From: Gammaproteobacteria bacterium
GTDB lineage: Bacteria > Pseudomonadota > Gammaproteobacteria > Steroidobacterales > Steroidobacteraceae
DNA: 64,000 bases
Reading direction: 5' to 3'
Assembly (NCBI GenBank): GCA_028293725.1
Contig: JAQGOE010000355.1
Location: 7,762 to 71,761, forward strand
The notes beneath the pieces were generated by a model. It was not told the origin of the DNA. It saw nothing but the letters and a program-made list of their open reading frames with translations, and made no database searches. Within the stretch, counting starts at the first letter, position 1. Each line of letters starts with the position of its first letter. Shown here piece by piece: positions 28,503 to 38,066 of the stretch. Made by a program: the position numbers and the translations under genes.

Positions 28503-30166
28503 TCACTCCCGCTCGAGGGTCCGTTGGAAACACCGGCGGCGGGTTGTGTCGCGCGCTTCTGCACCGGCGCCGCGCGACGCCCCCTGATGAGCGACTCCGG
28601 GTGAGCGCTAAGCATATCGGTCAGAACCCGTATGGATCGCGCCGACTGCGTCAGCTCCCGCAACAGGTCATTCAGATTCATTTGCAGCGAGGCGTCCGGA
28701 TCGAGCGCGCCGCCCGCCCCCTGCAACACCTTGCGCGAGTCCGCCAGGGTGTCCGACAGGCCTGGCAAGGTTTTCGTGTTGAGCAGCTCCAAGGTGGTGC
28801 CCAGCTCACCGACATCCTGGTCGAGCCGCTTACCGATGGAGTCCAGGGGCAACTTGTCGAGTTTTGCCACGAAGTCCCCGACATCATTCTGAAGTTTGTC
28901 CACCGAACCGGGCGCCGTGGGGATCAGGAGCGGACGCGCCGCCGTATCGAAAGTGGCCGCGGGCGGCGATTTCACGAAGTCCAGCGCAATGTACAACTGC
29001 CCGGTGAGAAGACTCCCCGAGCGTGCCTGCGCACGCAGGCCGGCATGCACCAGCGAGCCGATGAACGTCGCGATCTTGGCGTCCTCCTCGTCGTGGGCAG
29101 GGAATTTGTCCAACACACTGCCGAGCCGGTGCGGATACGTCACCACATCGACCACCAGGCTGAACTTCTGCGTGGGCGGATCGAAGTCCACAGCAACCTT
29201 CACCACGTTGCCGATACTCACGCCGTAAAATTCAACTGGCGCACCGATCGCCAGTCCACGTAAAGGCGAATCGAATCGCATCCGCATGCGAAGCGGGGGG
29301 CCGTCGGGATCGGCCATCGCGCTCGTGCGATCCCCTGTCAGATAGAACGTGCTGTCGGCGGCGGCGGGCGGGGTCACTTCCGCCGCTGGAGGATCGTCAA
29401 AAGCGATCCCACCGGCCACGATCGTCGCCAGCGCTTGTGTTTCGACTTTCAGGCCCGCCGCCGTGAGGGAGAGATCGACGCCGCTGGCATTCCAGAAGCG
29501 CGTCGTCGGATGCACGAACCGGTCGTAAGGCGCATCAATGAAGATCCGGACGTCCAAGCTCCTGTCAGGGTTCATCTGGTACGAGATCAGCCGGCCGGTT
29601 TTGAGATGATGAAAGTAAATCGGTGCTCCCACATACAGAGAGCCGATATCGGCGGCTTTGAGCTCGAAGCGCGTGCCAGCCGAGCCCCGGGTGACCATCG
29701 GCGCGTCGACCATTGCCTTGAAATGGGTCTGCGCATCGCCTGTCGAGCCCGGATCCATAGCGATATAGACGCCCGACAGCAGCGTCTCGATCCCGGAAAT
29801 GCCCGCGGCTCCGATCTGCGGCCGGACGATCCAGAAGCGCGTGTCATCTTTCAACAGATCGCGCGCGTCCCGCGTGAAATCCACCGTAGCGACGACCCCT
29901 GAGCGGTCCTTGCTCAAGGAAACCGCAGACACCGTGCCAACCACCACATCCTTGTAGCTGACGTGGGTCTTGCCCGCCGTGAGGCCCTGGGCATTGTTGA
30001 ATTCGATCCAGACCCGGGGACCGCTCGAGCGCCACGATTGCACCAACATGGCGATGCCAATCAGCGAGGCGGCGATCGGGATCAGCCACACCAGCGGAAA
30101 TCGGCGCCGCCGCACGATCTCGGGCTCGGGGGGCGACTGCGGGGTTGTCGTTGTATCGTCAGCCAC
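28499..30166 (-). CDS. pqiB: PqiB-like MCE protein
   Basis: 555 residues: a cytoplasmic tail, one membrane helix (FPLVWLIPIAASLIGIAML), then three MCE domains (about 45-140, 160-260, 285-400, with GLTAGKTHVSYKDVVVG and GLAIGAPVEFYGVSIGNV as typical strands) and a long C-terminal helical needle region. PqiB hexamers span the periplasm and move lipids between inner and outer membrane. It overlaps both pqiA and pqiC by a few bases. Confidence 0.93.
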   Translation of the reverse strand: MADDTTTTPQSPPEPEIVRRRRFPLVWLIPIAASLIGIAMLVQSWRSSGPRVWIEFNNAQGLTAGKTHVSYKDVVVGTVSAVSLSKDRSGVVATVDFTRDARDLLKDDTRFWIVRPQIGAAGISGIETLLSGVYIAMDPGSTGDAQTHFKAMVDAPMVTRGSAGTRFELKAADIGSLYVGAPIYFHHLKTGRLISYQMNPDRSLDVRIFIDAPYDRFVHPTTRFWNASGVDLSLTAAGLKVETQALATIVAGGIAFDDPPAAEVTPPAAADSTFYLTGDRTSAMADPDGPPLRMRMRFDSPLRGLAIGAPVEFYGVSIGNVVKVAVDFDPPTQKFSLVVDVVTYPHRLGSVLDKFPAHDEEDAKIATFIGSLVHAGLRAQARSGSLLTGQLYIALDFVKSPPAATFDTAARPLLIPTAPGSVDKLQNDVGDFVAKLDKLPLDSIGKRLDQDVGELGTTLELLNTKTLPGLSDTLADSRKVLQGAGGALDPDASLQMNLNDLLRELTQSARSIRVLTDMLSAHPESLIRGRRAAPVQKRATQPAAGVSNGPSSGSE

Positions 30167-31412
30167 GCTGCACCTGCCGCTTCCAGGCGAGCCGCGAGTC
30201 GAAACTCATTGCCGCCAGCATAGTGAGAACCACCACCGCGCCGAAAAATACGATTCCCGGCCGCGGCTCCGCGACCCCCAGGGCCCGGAACTGGATCAGC
30301 GCAGTGACCAGCGCCACGACCAGGACATCCAACATCGACCAGTAGCCGATGTGCTCCACCAGCTTGAGCAGCCGGGTCTTCCCGACACGGGAGCCGATGG
30401 GAAACTTCTGATCCAACAACAACAAGCCGATGGCCAGGAATTTCGTGCACGGCACTGCCACACTGGCGGTGAATATCAGCACGGCGATATCCCAGGAGCC
30501 CGAGCGCCAGAACTCCACCACGCCCTCCAGGATCGTGCTCTCCGCCTCGCTGCCCAGAAGGCGTGTATGCATGACCGGGAGCACGTTGGCCGGTATGTAA
30601 AACACGAGCGCAGCAAGCAGAAGTGCCCACGTGCGCACGACCGAATCGGGCTTACGCGCGCGAACAGTGGATCCGCAGCGAGCGCATGCGATTTCAGCGC
30701 CGCCTTTGGCGGCAGTCCCTGCACAAACCAACCCACACAGGTCACACGCCACCAGGTGAGCGGATGAGGCGGCCCGCGCGGCCTCGAGCCGCAACCGGTT
30801 GCGAGCCTCATACAAAGGCCACAAGTCCCCGGCGCTGCGATTGGTGATGACGGCCATCAGCGGTGCCAACACCACGGTGGCGCCGATCCCGATGCCTGCG
30901 ACGACATGCAGAAAGCCGGACAGCTTGACCAGCGCCACCAGGATGGCCAGCAGACATACCTCGATCATCCCCCAGGGCTTGCTGGCCCGCAGCAGTCGCA
31001 TGGCAGGCACGAAGTAGGGACAACTCCGCCCGGCCACTGCGAAACTCAGTATCCAAAGCAACGTGACGACTTGCAAGGCCGGGATACCAATGGCAATCAT
31101 CCCCGCGGCGATCGCGACCAGTACGCCAGGGCCGGTTCCCAAAGCGACGACGGCCTGCCACACGGTCGCCTCGCTCTCCAGTCCTCCCAGGCTGATGATC
31201 GCGACCGGAAATACGTTGGCGAAGATCATCAGAATGGCGGCGGTCAGGGTCAGAGCCAGCCAGGTTGTAATGGAGAAACGGCGACCCCGCTCGAGTGTGC
31301 TGCCACAGCGCCGACAGCGAGCCGACTCGGTGGACGACAGAGGTCGCCGCGTGTAGGTCTGGTCACAACCCGCGCACAGCGTCAGATCAGGATAAGAAAC
31401 GGTACTCATCAT
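30159..31412 (-). CDS. pqiA: PqiA-like inner-membrane protein
   Basis: 417 residues starting at the ATG at 31412, which overlaps the stop of the PucR-type gene (ATGA). Two PqiA repeats, each with a four-Cys zinc ribbon (CAGC...CRRC and CDLC...CARC) followed by four membrane helices (TLTAAILMIFANVFPVAI in the first, LLAALVFYIPANVLPVMH in the second). PqiA is the inner-membrane part of the Pqi lipid-trafficking system. Confidence 0.92.
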   Translation of the reverse strand: MMSTVSYPDLTLCAGCDQTYTRRPLSSTESARCRRCGSTLERGRRFSITTWLALTLTAAILMIFANVFPVAIISLGGLESEATVWQAVVALGTGPGVLVAIAAGMIAIGIPALQVVTLLWILSFAVAGRSCPYFVPAMRLLRASKPWGMIEVCLLAILVALVKLSGFLHVVAGIGIGATVVLAPLMAVITNRSAGDLWPLYEARNRLRLEAARAASSAHLVACDLCGLVCAGTAAKGGAEIACARCGSTVRARKPDSVVRTWALLLAALVFYIPANVLPVMHTRLLGSEAESTILEGVVEFWRSGSWDIAVLIFTASVAVPCTKFLAIGLLLLDQKFPIGSRVGKTRLLKLVEHIGYWSMLDVLVVALVTALIQFRALGVAEPRPGIVFFGAVVVLTMLAAMSFDSRLAWKRQVQRG

Positions 31413-32707
31413 GATGCTGTCCGGTTTGGGCAAGGGCGGCAGACCTCACCCTGGTCGGGATCGGGAAGGGTCTGCTGCCGCAGCCTCACGGCGATGTGCA
31501 GCTCCGCGATCCAACTCGGCTCGTCCAGCTTGGCCCCCAGCAGGGTCTCGATCCGCTCGAGACGGTGATTCAAGGTGTTGGGATGGATCCCGAGCGCATC
31601 CGCCGTGATTTTGCGACGCTGCAGTTGATCGAAATAGGTCTGCAGGGTCGACAACAGTTCCGGCTCCTCCGCGAGTCGTTCCAGCAGAGAATTCAGATAC
31701 CGCAGCACATTATCGGTGCGCCGGACGCTTTCGTTGACCACGATGTCGGAATACAAATGAACCCTTCTCTTGCCCGGCGCGGGCGAGCCAAATTCCAACG
31801 CCTTGCAGGCCTCATCGACGGACAGCGCCCACCCGGAGGGACCCTGGTTCAGCAGGCCGATACCGACCGCCAGGATTTCACTCGTCGCCTTGACGAGCGC
31901 GACCGCACAATCGGCGAAGCGGCGGTCGCCCGCCACCAGCGTGTCGCCCCGTATGCAGGGAACCCACACAATGAGCCGGCCCCGATGGACCACGCGCACC
32001 AGGTCCTCGTACGTATTCTTGAAGTGCCGGGACACGCATAGGGCGAGCCGGTCATACTCGCTTTCGAGCTTGGAGGGCAGCACCTTGATCTGTTTCGTTT
32101 CGATCGCCAGGGCGATGCGTGGCAGGGTGGGATCGATCCCCAGGGATTCGGCGCACTTGTGGAAACTCTCGACGTCCTCGGGATTGCGGAAGACCAGGCT
32201 GCACAACTCGAAGCGCAGCGAATCCCGCCACCGCGCCCGTTGATACTGCTCATCGAGATAGGCCTGTGCGATCGTCTGCGACATCAGATCGAAGGATTCC
32301 AGCAGGTAGCGTGAGACTTCAAACAGCAACTGGTCGCGTGACTCCCCATCTTTTTCAGCGACCGTGAGCAGCGCGCTCCAGGCTTCGAGACCGCCTAAAC
32401 GAAAGGCGCGCAGCACGGAAGATAGCGCAATTCCCTGATGAACGCGGCGGCGGCCGGCGTTTGCCAGCGACTCCATCTCTTCCGACGACGGTGGGTTGCA
32501 GTTGACCAGTGTATCGAACCACAGCCGCGAACAGCATTGCAGAAACTGCAGAATGTCCTCGCGCACCGACAACGGCAAATTGGCGTAACTCTCCTCCAAT
32601 TCCAACAGCCGTGCGTACGTACGACTCACGACCCCGGACGGGTCTTCGGCCAACGCCGCGACATGCTCCCGAAGTGAGCCTCTGACCTTGGGAATGTTCA
32701 AGGACAC
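31409..32707 (-). CDS. PucR/CdaR-type transcriptional regulator
   Basis: 432 residues from GTG at 32707, which has AGAGGAG before it; a TTG at 32737 is possible. The middle contains a GGDEF-like/CdaR region (PRIALAIETK, IVWVPCIRGD), and the C-terminus has the PucR helix-turn-helix: LQTYFDQLQRRKITADALGI then HPNTLNHRLERIETLLG. Such regulators control purine, sugar-acid or aromatic catabolism. Here it overlaps pqiA by ATGA and lies in the same operon as pqiABC, an unusual partner. It could instead regulate the acyl-CoA genes upstream. Confidence 0.85.
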   Translation of the reverse strand: MSLNIPKVRGSLREHVAALAEDPSGVVSRTYARLLELEESYANLPLSVREDILQFLQCCSRLWFDTLVNCNPPSSEEMESLANAGRRRVHQGIALSSVLRAFRLGGLEAWSALLTVAEKDGESRDQLLFEVSRYLLESFDLMSQTIAQAYLDEQYQRARWRDSLRFELCSLVFRNPEDVESFHKCAESLGIDPTLPRIALAIETKQIKVLPSKLESEYDRLALCVSRHFKNTYEDLVRVVHRGRLIVWVPCIRGDTLVAGDRRFADCAVALVKATSEILAVGIGLLNQGPSGWALSVDEACKALEFGSPAPGKRRVHLYSDIVVNESVRRTDNVLRYLNSLLERLAEEPELLSTLQTYFDQLQRRKITADALGIHPNTLNHRLERIETLLGAKLDEPSWIAELHIAVRLRQQTLPDPDQGEVCRPCPNRTAS

Positions 32708-32813
32708 GGTACGCGCAACTCCTCTGGAACCGGTCAAAAGAGTCTATCTGTTGATTCAATCTGTGTGTACCGCAACATCGATCGGCCCAGCGCAGCGTCG
32801 CCGGGGTGCCGTG

Positions 32814-33016
32814 CATCGCGAGGCTGTTGTTGACGGCTTCGATCGAGAAGCGCACGGTCAGCGGGGCATTGGCTGCGATCTTTCGCAGGATCTGCGGGGC
32901 GCGCTCCAGCAATTTCTCCGCAACCACGATCTCGCTCACCAGGCCTTGGGCCGATTGACGGTCAGGGACGCGAGCGTATCCTTCTTCTCGACAGAAATGT
33001 TGTCGAAAGCAGACAT
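32814..33016 (-). pseudogene. Enoyl-CoA hydratase with large internal deletion
   Basis: From ATG at 33016 the sequence reads MSAFDNISVEKKDTLASLTV then NRPKA, a typical crotonase N-terminus. It then hits TGA. In the next frame GLVSEIVVAEKLLERAPQIL and RKIAANAPLTVRFSIEAVN follow, which belong about 165 residues further along the fold. The oxyanion-hole and catalytic regions are therefore missing. The join is at GGCCTGGTGA, around 32940. It decays after SLAM into no recognisable C-terminus. Confidence 0.7.
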
Positions 33017-33032
33017 TTACAAAAACTCCGTA

Positions 33033-34292
33033 TCAATGTCGAGGCTCGGGGATCAGCCGGGAGCTGCGCTGCCCCGTCACGTAACTCCACAACCACTGCA
33101 TCTGCACTCGCAGACGGTTTTGCACCTGGGGAAGGAACATCACGTGGATGAGGGCCCACAGGATCCAGGTCAAAGTCCCGCTCATCTGGAGTTTGCCACG
33201 CTCCAGAATGGCGAAATTCTTACCGACGACCGCCATGTTGCCCCGGTCCCGGTAGCGGAAGTCTTTGGCAAACGGCCTCCCCGCCAGGCGCGCCGCGAGC
33301 ACGCGGCCCACGAATCTGCCCTCTTGAATAGCGACCTGTGCCACGCCGGGCAACGGGTGCCCATTACGAACCACGGCCGCCGCGTCTCCAATGACGAAGA
33401 CATCCGGGTGCCCTGGAACATCGAGCAAATTGCCGACGATCGCGCGGCCCGCGCGGTCGGTTTTGACGCCAAGTTGCCCGATCAAAGGCGATGCCTGCAC
33501 TCCGGCCGTCCACAGTACCGTATCGCTTTCGATTCGCTGCCCCGCGACCCACACCCCTGTTGCATCGACGCGCTCGACAATGACACCCGGTCGCATCTCC
33601 ACGCCGAGCTTGCCCAGGCGGCGCGCCGCCTTGGCGGACAACGCCCCGCTGAAAGTCGGCAAGACGCGCCCGGCACCCTCAATCAACAGGATCCTGGTAT
33701 CCGCGGGATTGATGCGCCGAAAGTTGGAGCGCAGTGTGATGCGCGCCATCTGTGCGATCGAGGCAGCCAGCTCGACGCCGGTTGGGCCGGCGCCGACGAG
33801 AACGAACGTGAGCGCTCGAGCGCGCTCCGCCCCATCCTCCATCTGCTCGGCCCGCTCATAGGCACTCAAAATGCGGGCACGAATCCACTCCGCATCCGCG
33901 ATGGTCTTCAGGCTCGGAGCGAATTGCGCGAATTCATCATGTCCGAAATAAGTGGGCCGCACTCCCGCGGCGACGACGAGGTAGTCGAACGCAATATTCG
34001 TTGCCGGCAGCCCGGGTGAGCTCACCTTCACCCGCCGGTAGTCCAACTCGATGTCAGTCACCTCTCCCAGCAACACCGACAGGTTCGGCTGCCGTTGTGA
34101 CAACTGGCGCAGCGGCGCAGCCACCTCCGAGGGCGCGAGAACGGCCGTCGCAACTTGATACAAAAGCGGCTGAAAGATATGGTGGTTGCGGCGATCGATG
34201 ATGAGAACTTCGGCATCGGCGCCCCTGAGCGCCCGAGCCGCAGCCACCCCGCCGAAGCCGCCTCCCAGGACGACGACGCGCTTTGCTCTCAT
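33033..34292 (-). CDS. ndh: Type II NADH dehydrogenase
   Basis: 419 residues. The FAD-binding Rossmann motif VVVLGGGFGGVAAARAL is at the N-terminus. The NADH-binding motif FVLVGAGPTGVELAASIA lies near residue 165, the FAD motif VFVIGDAAAV near 320, and the C-terminal region (LQMSGTLTWILWALIHVMFL) supplies the amphipathic membrane anchor. Single-subunit enzymes pass electrons from NADH to quinone without pumping. It lies between the decayed hydratase and the acyl-CoA dehydrogenase chimera. Confidence 0.93.
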   Translation of the reverse strand: MRAKRVVVLGGGFGGVAAARALRGADAEVLIIDRRNHHIFQPLLYQVATAVLAPSEVAAPLRQLSQRQPNLSVLLGEVTDIELDYRRVKVSSPGLPATNIAFDYLVVAAGVRPTYFGHDEFAQFAPSLKTIADAEWIRARILSAYERAEQMEDGAERARALTFVLVGAGPTGVELAASIAQMARITLRSNFRRINPADTRILLIEGAGRVLPTFSGALSAKAARRLGKLGVEMRPGVIVERVDATGVWVAGQRIESDTVLWTAGVQASPLIGQLGVKTDRAGRAIVGNLLDVPGHPDVFVIGDAAAVVRNGHPLPGVAQVAIQEGRFVGRVLAARLAGRPFAKDFRYRDRGNMAVVGKNFAILERGKLQMSGTLTWILWALIHVMFLPQVQNRLRVQMQWLWSYVTGQRSSRLIPEPRH

Positions 34293-34374
34293 GCTTCAGC
34301 AGGCCGAGCAGCACGCGGTCACGTTCTGCATCACCGCGACACGTTTGATATCAGTCCCCATGGGCTGGCACTCC

Positions 34375-36135
34375 TCAGGATACGAAAGCGCTGAATCCCG
34401 TAATCGCCTTACCGACAATCAACGAGTTCATCTCGCGCGTGCCCTCGTAGGAGTACAGGGCTTCGGAGTCGGCGAAGAATCGCGCCACGTTGTAGTCGAG
34501 AACGATTCCGTTACCGCCGCAGACCTCGCGGGCCCAGGCCACCGTCTCACGCATGCGCGTCGTACAGAACGCCTTGGCGAGCGAGGCGTGCTGATCCTTG
34601 AGTTTCCCCTGATCCTGCAATTGCGCGAGTCGTACGACCATGCATTGTGACGCCGTGATGTTGCCAATCATCCTGCTGAGCAGATCCTGCACGAGCTGGA
34701 AAGAGGCAATCGGTTTACCGAACTGCTCGCGCTTCTGCGCATAAGCGAGCGCATGTTCGTAGGCGCCCATGCTGCAACCAACAGCCTCCCAGGCAACGTA
34801 CTGCCGAGTCAGACGCAAAACGCGCGAGGTATCGCGGAATGAGTTGTCGCCCTGGAGCCGGTTCTCCTCCGGCACCCGACAGTTATCGAGCGTGATCACG
34901 CCGTTCTGCACGACGCGCAGCGCGACCTTGCGCTCGATCTTCTGTACCGAGAAACCCGGCGCCGTCTTGTTCTCGACAATGAAGCCTTTGACCTGGTTGT
35001 CCGCCTCGTCCCGCGCCCAGATGATGGACAGATCGCACCAGGGCGAGTTGCCGATCCAGCGCTTCTGGCCGTTCAGCACCCACTCGTCTCCTTCGCGCCG
35101 CGCCGTGGTCAGAAGACCTCCACCGGCGCCCGACCCCACCAGGGGCTCGGTCAATCCGAAGCACCCGATCTTCTCGAGCCGCGCCATAGGGGGCAGCCAC
35201 TTCTGCTTCTGCTCTTCCGAGCCGCCCAGATAGATCGAGCCCATGGCCAGCCCGCTGTGCACGCCATAGAAAGTCGCGATCGAGGCGTCGACTCGCGCCA
35301 TCTCCATGGCAATGAAGCCGTCCAGCAAGGTGCTGCCACCCGGACAGCCATAGCCCTCGAAGCCGACGCCCGCGATGTTGAGTTCGGCGATTCCCGGCAG
35401 TAGCTCGAAAGGAAACGCGTCCTCCGCCCAGAACTTGTTGATGACCGGGGCGACTTTCGTCTCCATGAACGTGCGCACCTTCGTGAGAAGCGCCCGCTCT
35501 GAATCGCTCAGGTGCTCGGCGACGAGATAGAAATCGCTATCGGGGGCCGGCAGAGCGGGAGCCGGTTTTCTGGCTGTGGCATTGGCTGACATGAGGGCTC
35601 CGAAAGACTGTGTGATTCCAGGAATGGGGAGTGTCGGCGGACTGTCCTCGTCGTGTGTCACCTGCATCAGGCCGGTCCGTGCCCAGTACGCTGTAACGTC
35701 GAAACCCGGCTTGTCCGCTTCGGGACCGACAGACCCGTATCCGGTAATGTCCGCGTAGATCAGACGCGGGTTCAATGGGGCGATCTCCTCATACGTGAGA
35801 CCGAGCCCCTTTCTGACCTTGGGCGGATAATTCGTGACCAGGACGTCCGCCCACCTCGCGAGTCGGATCAGGACCTCCCGCGCCGCTGGACTCTTGAGGT
35901 CCAGCGCGATGCTGCGTTTATTCCGGTTGGTCAACTGCCAGGCGTAGTTGCGCTCGCAGACCGGATTCGGCGGCGTGGCATAGAAGTAGCGGTACGGGTC
36001 TCCCCTTCCGGGCGGCTCCACTTTGACCACTGTGGCGCCGAAGTCCGAAAGAATCGTGGTGGCGGCCGGTCCCGCGATATAACTCGCGAGATCCACGACT
36101 TTCAGGTCGGAGAAAATATTTCCGGCCGATGACAT
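34375..36135 (-). CDS. CoA-transferase (family III) fragment fused in frame to an acyl-CoA dehydrogenase
   Basis: One frame of 586 residues. Residues 1-180 are the N-terminal part of a CaiB-type CoA-transferase (VVDLASYIAGPAATTILSDF then GATVVKVEPPGRGDP, later LNPRLIYADITGYGSVGPE with the expected catalytic Asp region). Half of that enzyme is missing. At position 182 begins a complete acyl-CoA dehydrogenase of 405 residues, similar to glutaryl-CoA types (FGLTEPLVGSGAG, QKRWIGNSPWCDL, QFGKPIASFQLVQDL, YSYEGTREMN with the catalytic Glu). The dehydrogenase has its own ATG at 35592 with GGAG upstream, so it may be translated alone (34375-35592). The upstream half may be a dead remnant. Confidence 0.8.
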   Translation of the reverse strand: MSSAGNIFSDLKVVDLASYIAGPAATTILSDFGATVVKVEPPGRGDPYRYFYATPPNPVCERNYAWQLTNRNKRSIALDLKSPAAREVLIRLARWADVLVTNYPPKVRKGLGLTYEEIAPLNPRLIYADITGYGSVGPEADKPGFDVTAYWARTGLMQVTHDEDSPPTLPIPGITQSFGALMSANATARKPAPALPAPDSDFYLVAEHLSDSERALLTKVRTFMETKVAPVINKFWAEDAFPFELLPGIAELNIAGVGFEGYGCPGGSTLLDGFIAMEMARVDASIATFYGVHSGLAMGSIYLGGSEEQKQKWLPPMARLEKIGCFGLTEPLVGSGAGGGLLTTARREGDEWVLNGQKRWIGNSPWCDLSIIWARDEADNQVKGFIVENKTAPGFSVQKIERKVALRVVQNGVITLDNCRVPEENRLQGDNSFRDTSRVLRLTRQYVAWEAVGCSMGAYEHALAYAQKREQFGKPIASFQLVQDLLSRMIGNITASQCMVVRLAQLQDQGKLKDQHASLAKAFCTTRMRETVAWAREVCGGNGIVLDYNVARFFADSEALYSYEGTREMNSLIVGKAITGFSAFVS

Positions 36136-36270
36136 GCGTATGGCCTTCGATGTGTGCGGTGAGTGTGCCGGCAGTTTGTCGATTCCGGCGTCAAGTTGGA
36201 ATTGGAAGAACCGCACATCGCGTTGTGAATTCTCACAACGACACTGGCCCGCCCCGCGCTCATTTTTCAG

Positions 36271-37887
36271 TCACAGCTTATTGAGGATCGCAGTCCCGTC
36301 TGGAGTGCCTAATCCTGTACACGCGTTCCAGCCCGGACCTGCGTTGTACCCCTGCAAGGTATTCATGATGGTGTTTGTTCCGTCCGTAACGTCGACGACC
36401 ACGCCGTTCGCCGCATTCGCGTACAGGAAGGGGTTCAGGAAGCCTACATTCTTACCCTTCGCCTGGTTGAGCCTGGCAATCAGAGCGGCCATGAGTGGCG
36501 CGACGGCGCTGGTGCCACCCGATCTCACTTCGGACGAATCCACGCGAACGAGGTAATTCCTGGCGCTCATCGCGATGTCCGGCACGCCACGGCCGGGCTG
36601 TCCACTCACGAGGCAGACCGGAACGTTCGCATTGGACTGATAGTCGGGCACGGGGAAGACCTTGCTGATACCGCCTCCACTGGCCCATCCGCCACCCCCC
36701 TTAACATTCACATCGAACGGGGTGTTGTCATTCCATACCACGTCCTTGCCGGAGACGGGATCAATTTGGGTGCCACCACAACTCAGGACCAAGTCGTCGC
36801 TCGAGGGATGATTGACGTGGACTTGATGATCCCAATCACTCGCGCCGAGGTCGGCTGGACCATGATCTCCCGAGGCGGCACATACCGTGATGCCCAAATT
36901 GGCGGCCGCCGCGAACACCTCGTGGCACGCAGCAATCCCCTGTGGGTCATTAGAAACCTCGGGGCCGCCCCAACTGATCGAGATCACGCTGGGCTTTCTT
37001 TCCGTATCATGCACGGCGGCGGCGATAGCGTCGATAAATCCCTGCTCAGTGCTCGGCGCGAAGTAGACAACGATATTGGCCTTGGGCACCACTGCACCGG
37101 CGACCAGGATGTCCAACATCACCTCGCCGTCGTCGGAGCGCGATGTCGCCGGGCTGTTGGCGGCGTGATCGACCGAAACCGCCGTGACCGTGGGCACGGG
37201 TAAGCCGAGGTTCTGAAAGTAAACCTGCAGATCGCTGTCCTGAAACCCACCGCCGAATTCAATCAGCGCAATGGTTTGCCCCGAGCCGTCGAGGGTCGCA
37301 TCTCCCTGTTGAGTCGGGAAGTTGTAGCGTGTCGCATATTGCGTCGACGGCACGCCGTGGCCCGTGCCGGGATCGGTGATTGCAGCACTCTTGAGGTGAT
37401 GTGGCGCTCGATGCTTGCGGCGTGTATCGAAACCGAAAATGCCGCTGATCAGGGGAGCCAGTTCCTGAGGGACCCGAATCTCGCCGCGCCGGCCGCGATA
37501 GGTGCCCGTAGAATGGTGATACAGCTGGACGTCGGCGTGAAACGCGTTGAGCAGATCTCCCAGTCTGCCTGTGAGCACCAACGACCGCCGCGCGGGACTT
37601 CGGTGCACGACCGTCAGGTTGTGCGTCTGTGCGAAGTGTTCAATGGCGTCGAGATCGGTCGGTTCGGCTCCGTGCTGGTCCGCCAGATCCTGGTGAGTCA
37701 GGTATTGCCTCTGCGCCAGGGGCTGACGGGCCAGTTCATAGGCCTTCGAAATCAACTTTTTGGGGTCCCCTCGCGAGCGCAGGCGGACGGTAACGCTCGA
37801 TATCTCATTCGGATCCACCGGGCCCGCCGGTTGAGAGGCCGGCAACAGCGCCTGCTGACTTCCAGTTATCGGTGAATACACCGTCAT
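36271..37887 (-). CDS. Sedolisin (S53) peptidase with propeptide, no signal peptide
   Basis: 538 residues, kumamolisin/sedolisin type. The prodomain covers about residues 1-165. The catalytic domain follows, with Glu255 and Asp259 in GEVMLDILVAGA, Asp341 in AASGDHG, and Ser460 in the SGGTSAVAPL motif. The C-terminal Ca2+ site is GPGWNACTGLGTPDG. These serine-carboxyl peptidases are acid-active and self-processing. No classical leader is visible at the N-terminus (MTVYSPITGSQQALLP), in contrast with the second sedolisin at 50194. Monocistronic. Confidence 0.92.
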   Translation of the reverse strand: MTVYSPITGSQQALLPASQPAGPVDPNEISSVTVRLRSRGDPKKLISKAYELARQPLAQRQYLTHQDLADQHGAEPTDLDAIEHFAQTHNLTVVHRSPARRSLVLTGRLGDLLNAFHADVQLYHHSTGTYRGRRGEIRVPQELAPLISGIFGFDTRRKHRAPHHLKSAAITDPGTGHGVPSTQYATRYNFPTQQGDATLDGSGQTIALIEFGGGFQDSDLQVYFQNLGLPVPTVTAVSVDHAANSPATSRSDDGEVMLDILVAGAVVPKANIVVYFAPSTEQGFIDAIAAAVHDTERKPSVISISWGGPEVSNDPQGIAACHEVFAAAANLGITVCAASGDHGPADLGASDWDHQVHVNHPSSDDLVLSCGGTQIDPVSGKDVVWNDNTPFDVNVKGGGGWASGGGISKVFPVPDYQSNANVPVCLVSGQPGRGVPDIAMSARNYLVRVDSSEVRSGGTSAVAPLMAALIARLNQAKGKNVGFLNPFLYANAANGVVVDVTDGTNTIMNTLQGYNAGPGWNACTGLGTPDGTAILNKL

Positions 37888-38066
37888 GACAATCCCTGTT
37901 GTTTTATTCTGAGCGATGCGTTCGTGCCTGGAAGGGCGCAGGAGTGACTATTACGATGGCGAGATTTTAGCAGGCGGCGCTTCTGCGCGGAAAATAAAGT
38001 GGGCGCGAGCGGTCCGAGTAAAGAGCCCGCCGCAGGACGGGGGTGCGACGACCCATTGACGGCCGG

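Noticed and set aside
32688..34019. A 443-codon plus-strand frame across the NADH dehydrogenase gene
   Set aside because: It is a mirror of the ndh coding strand. The reverse strand has two complete Rossmann motifs.
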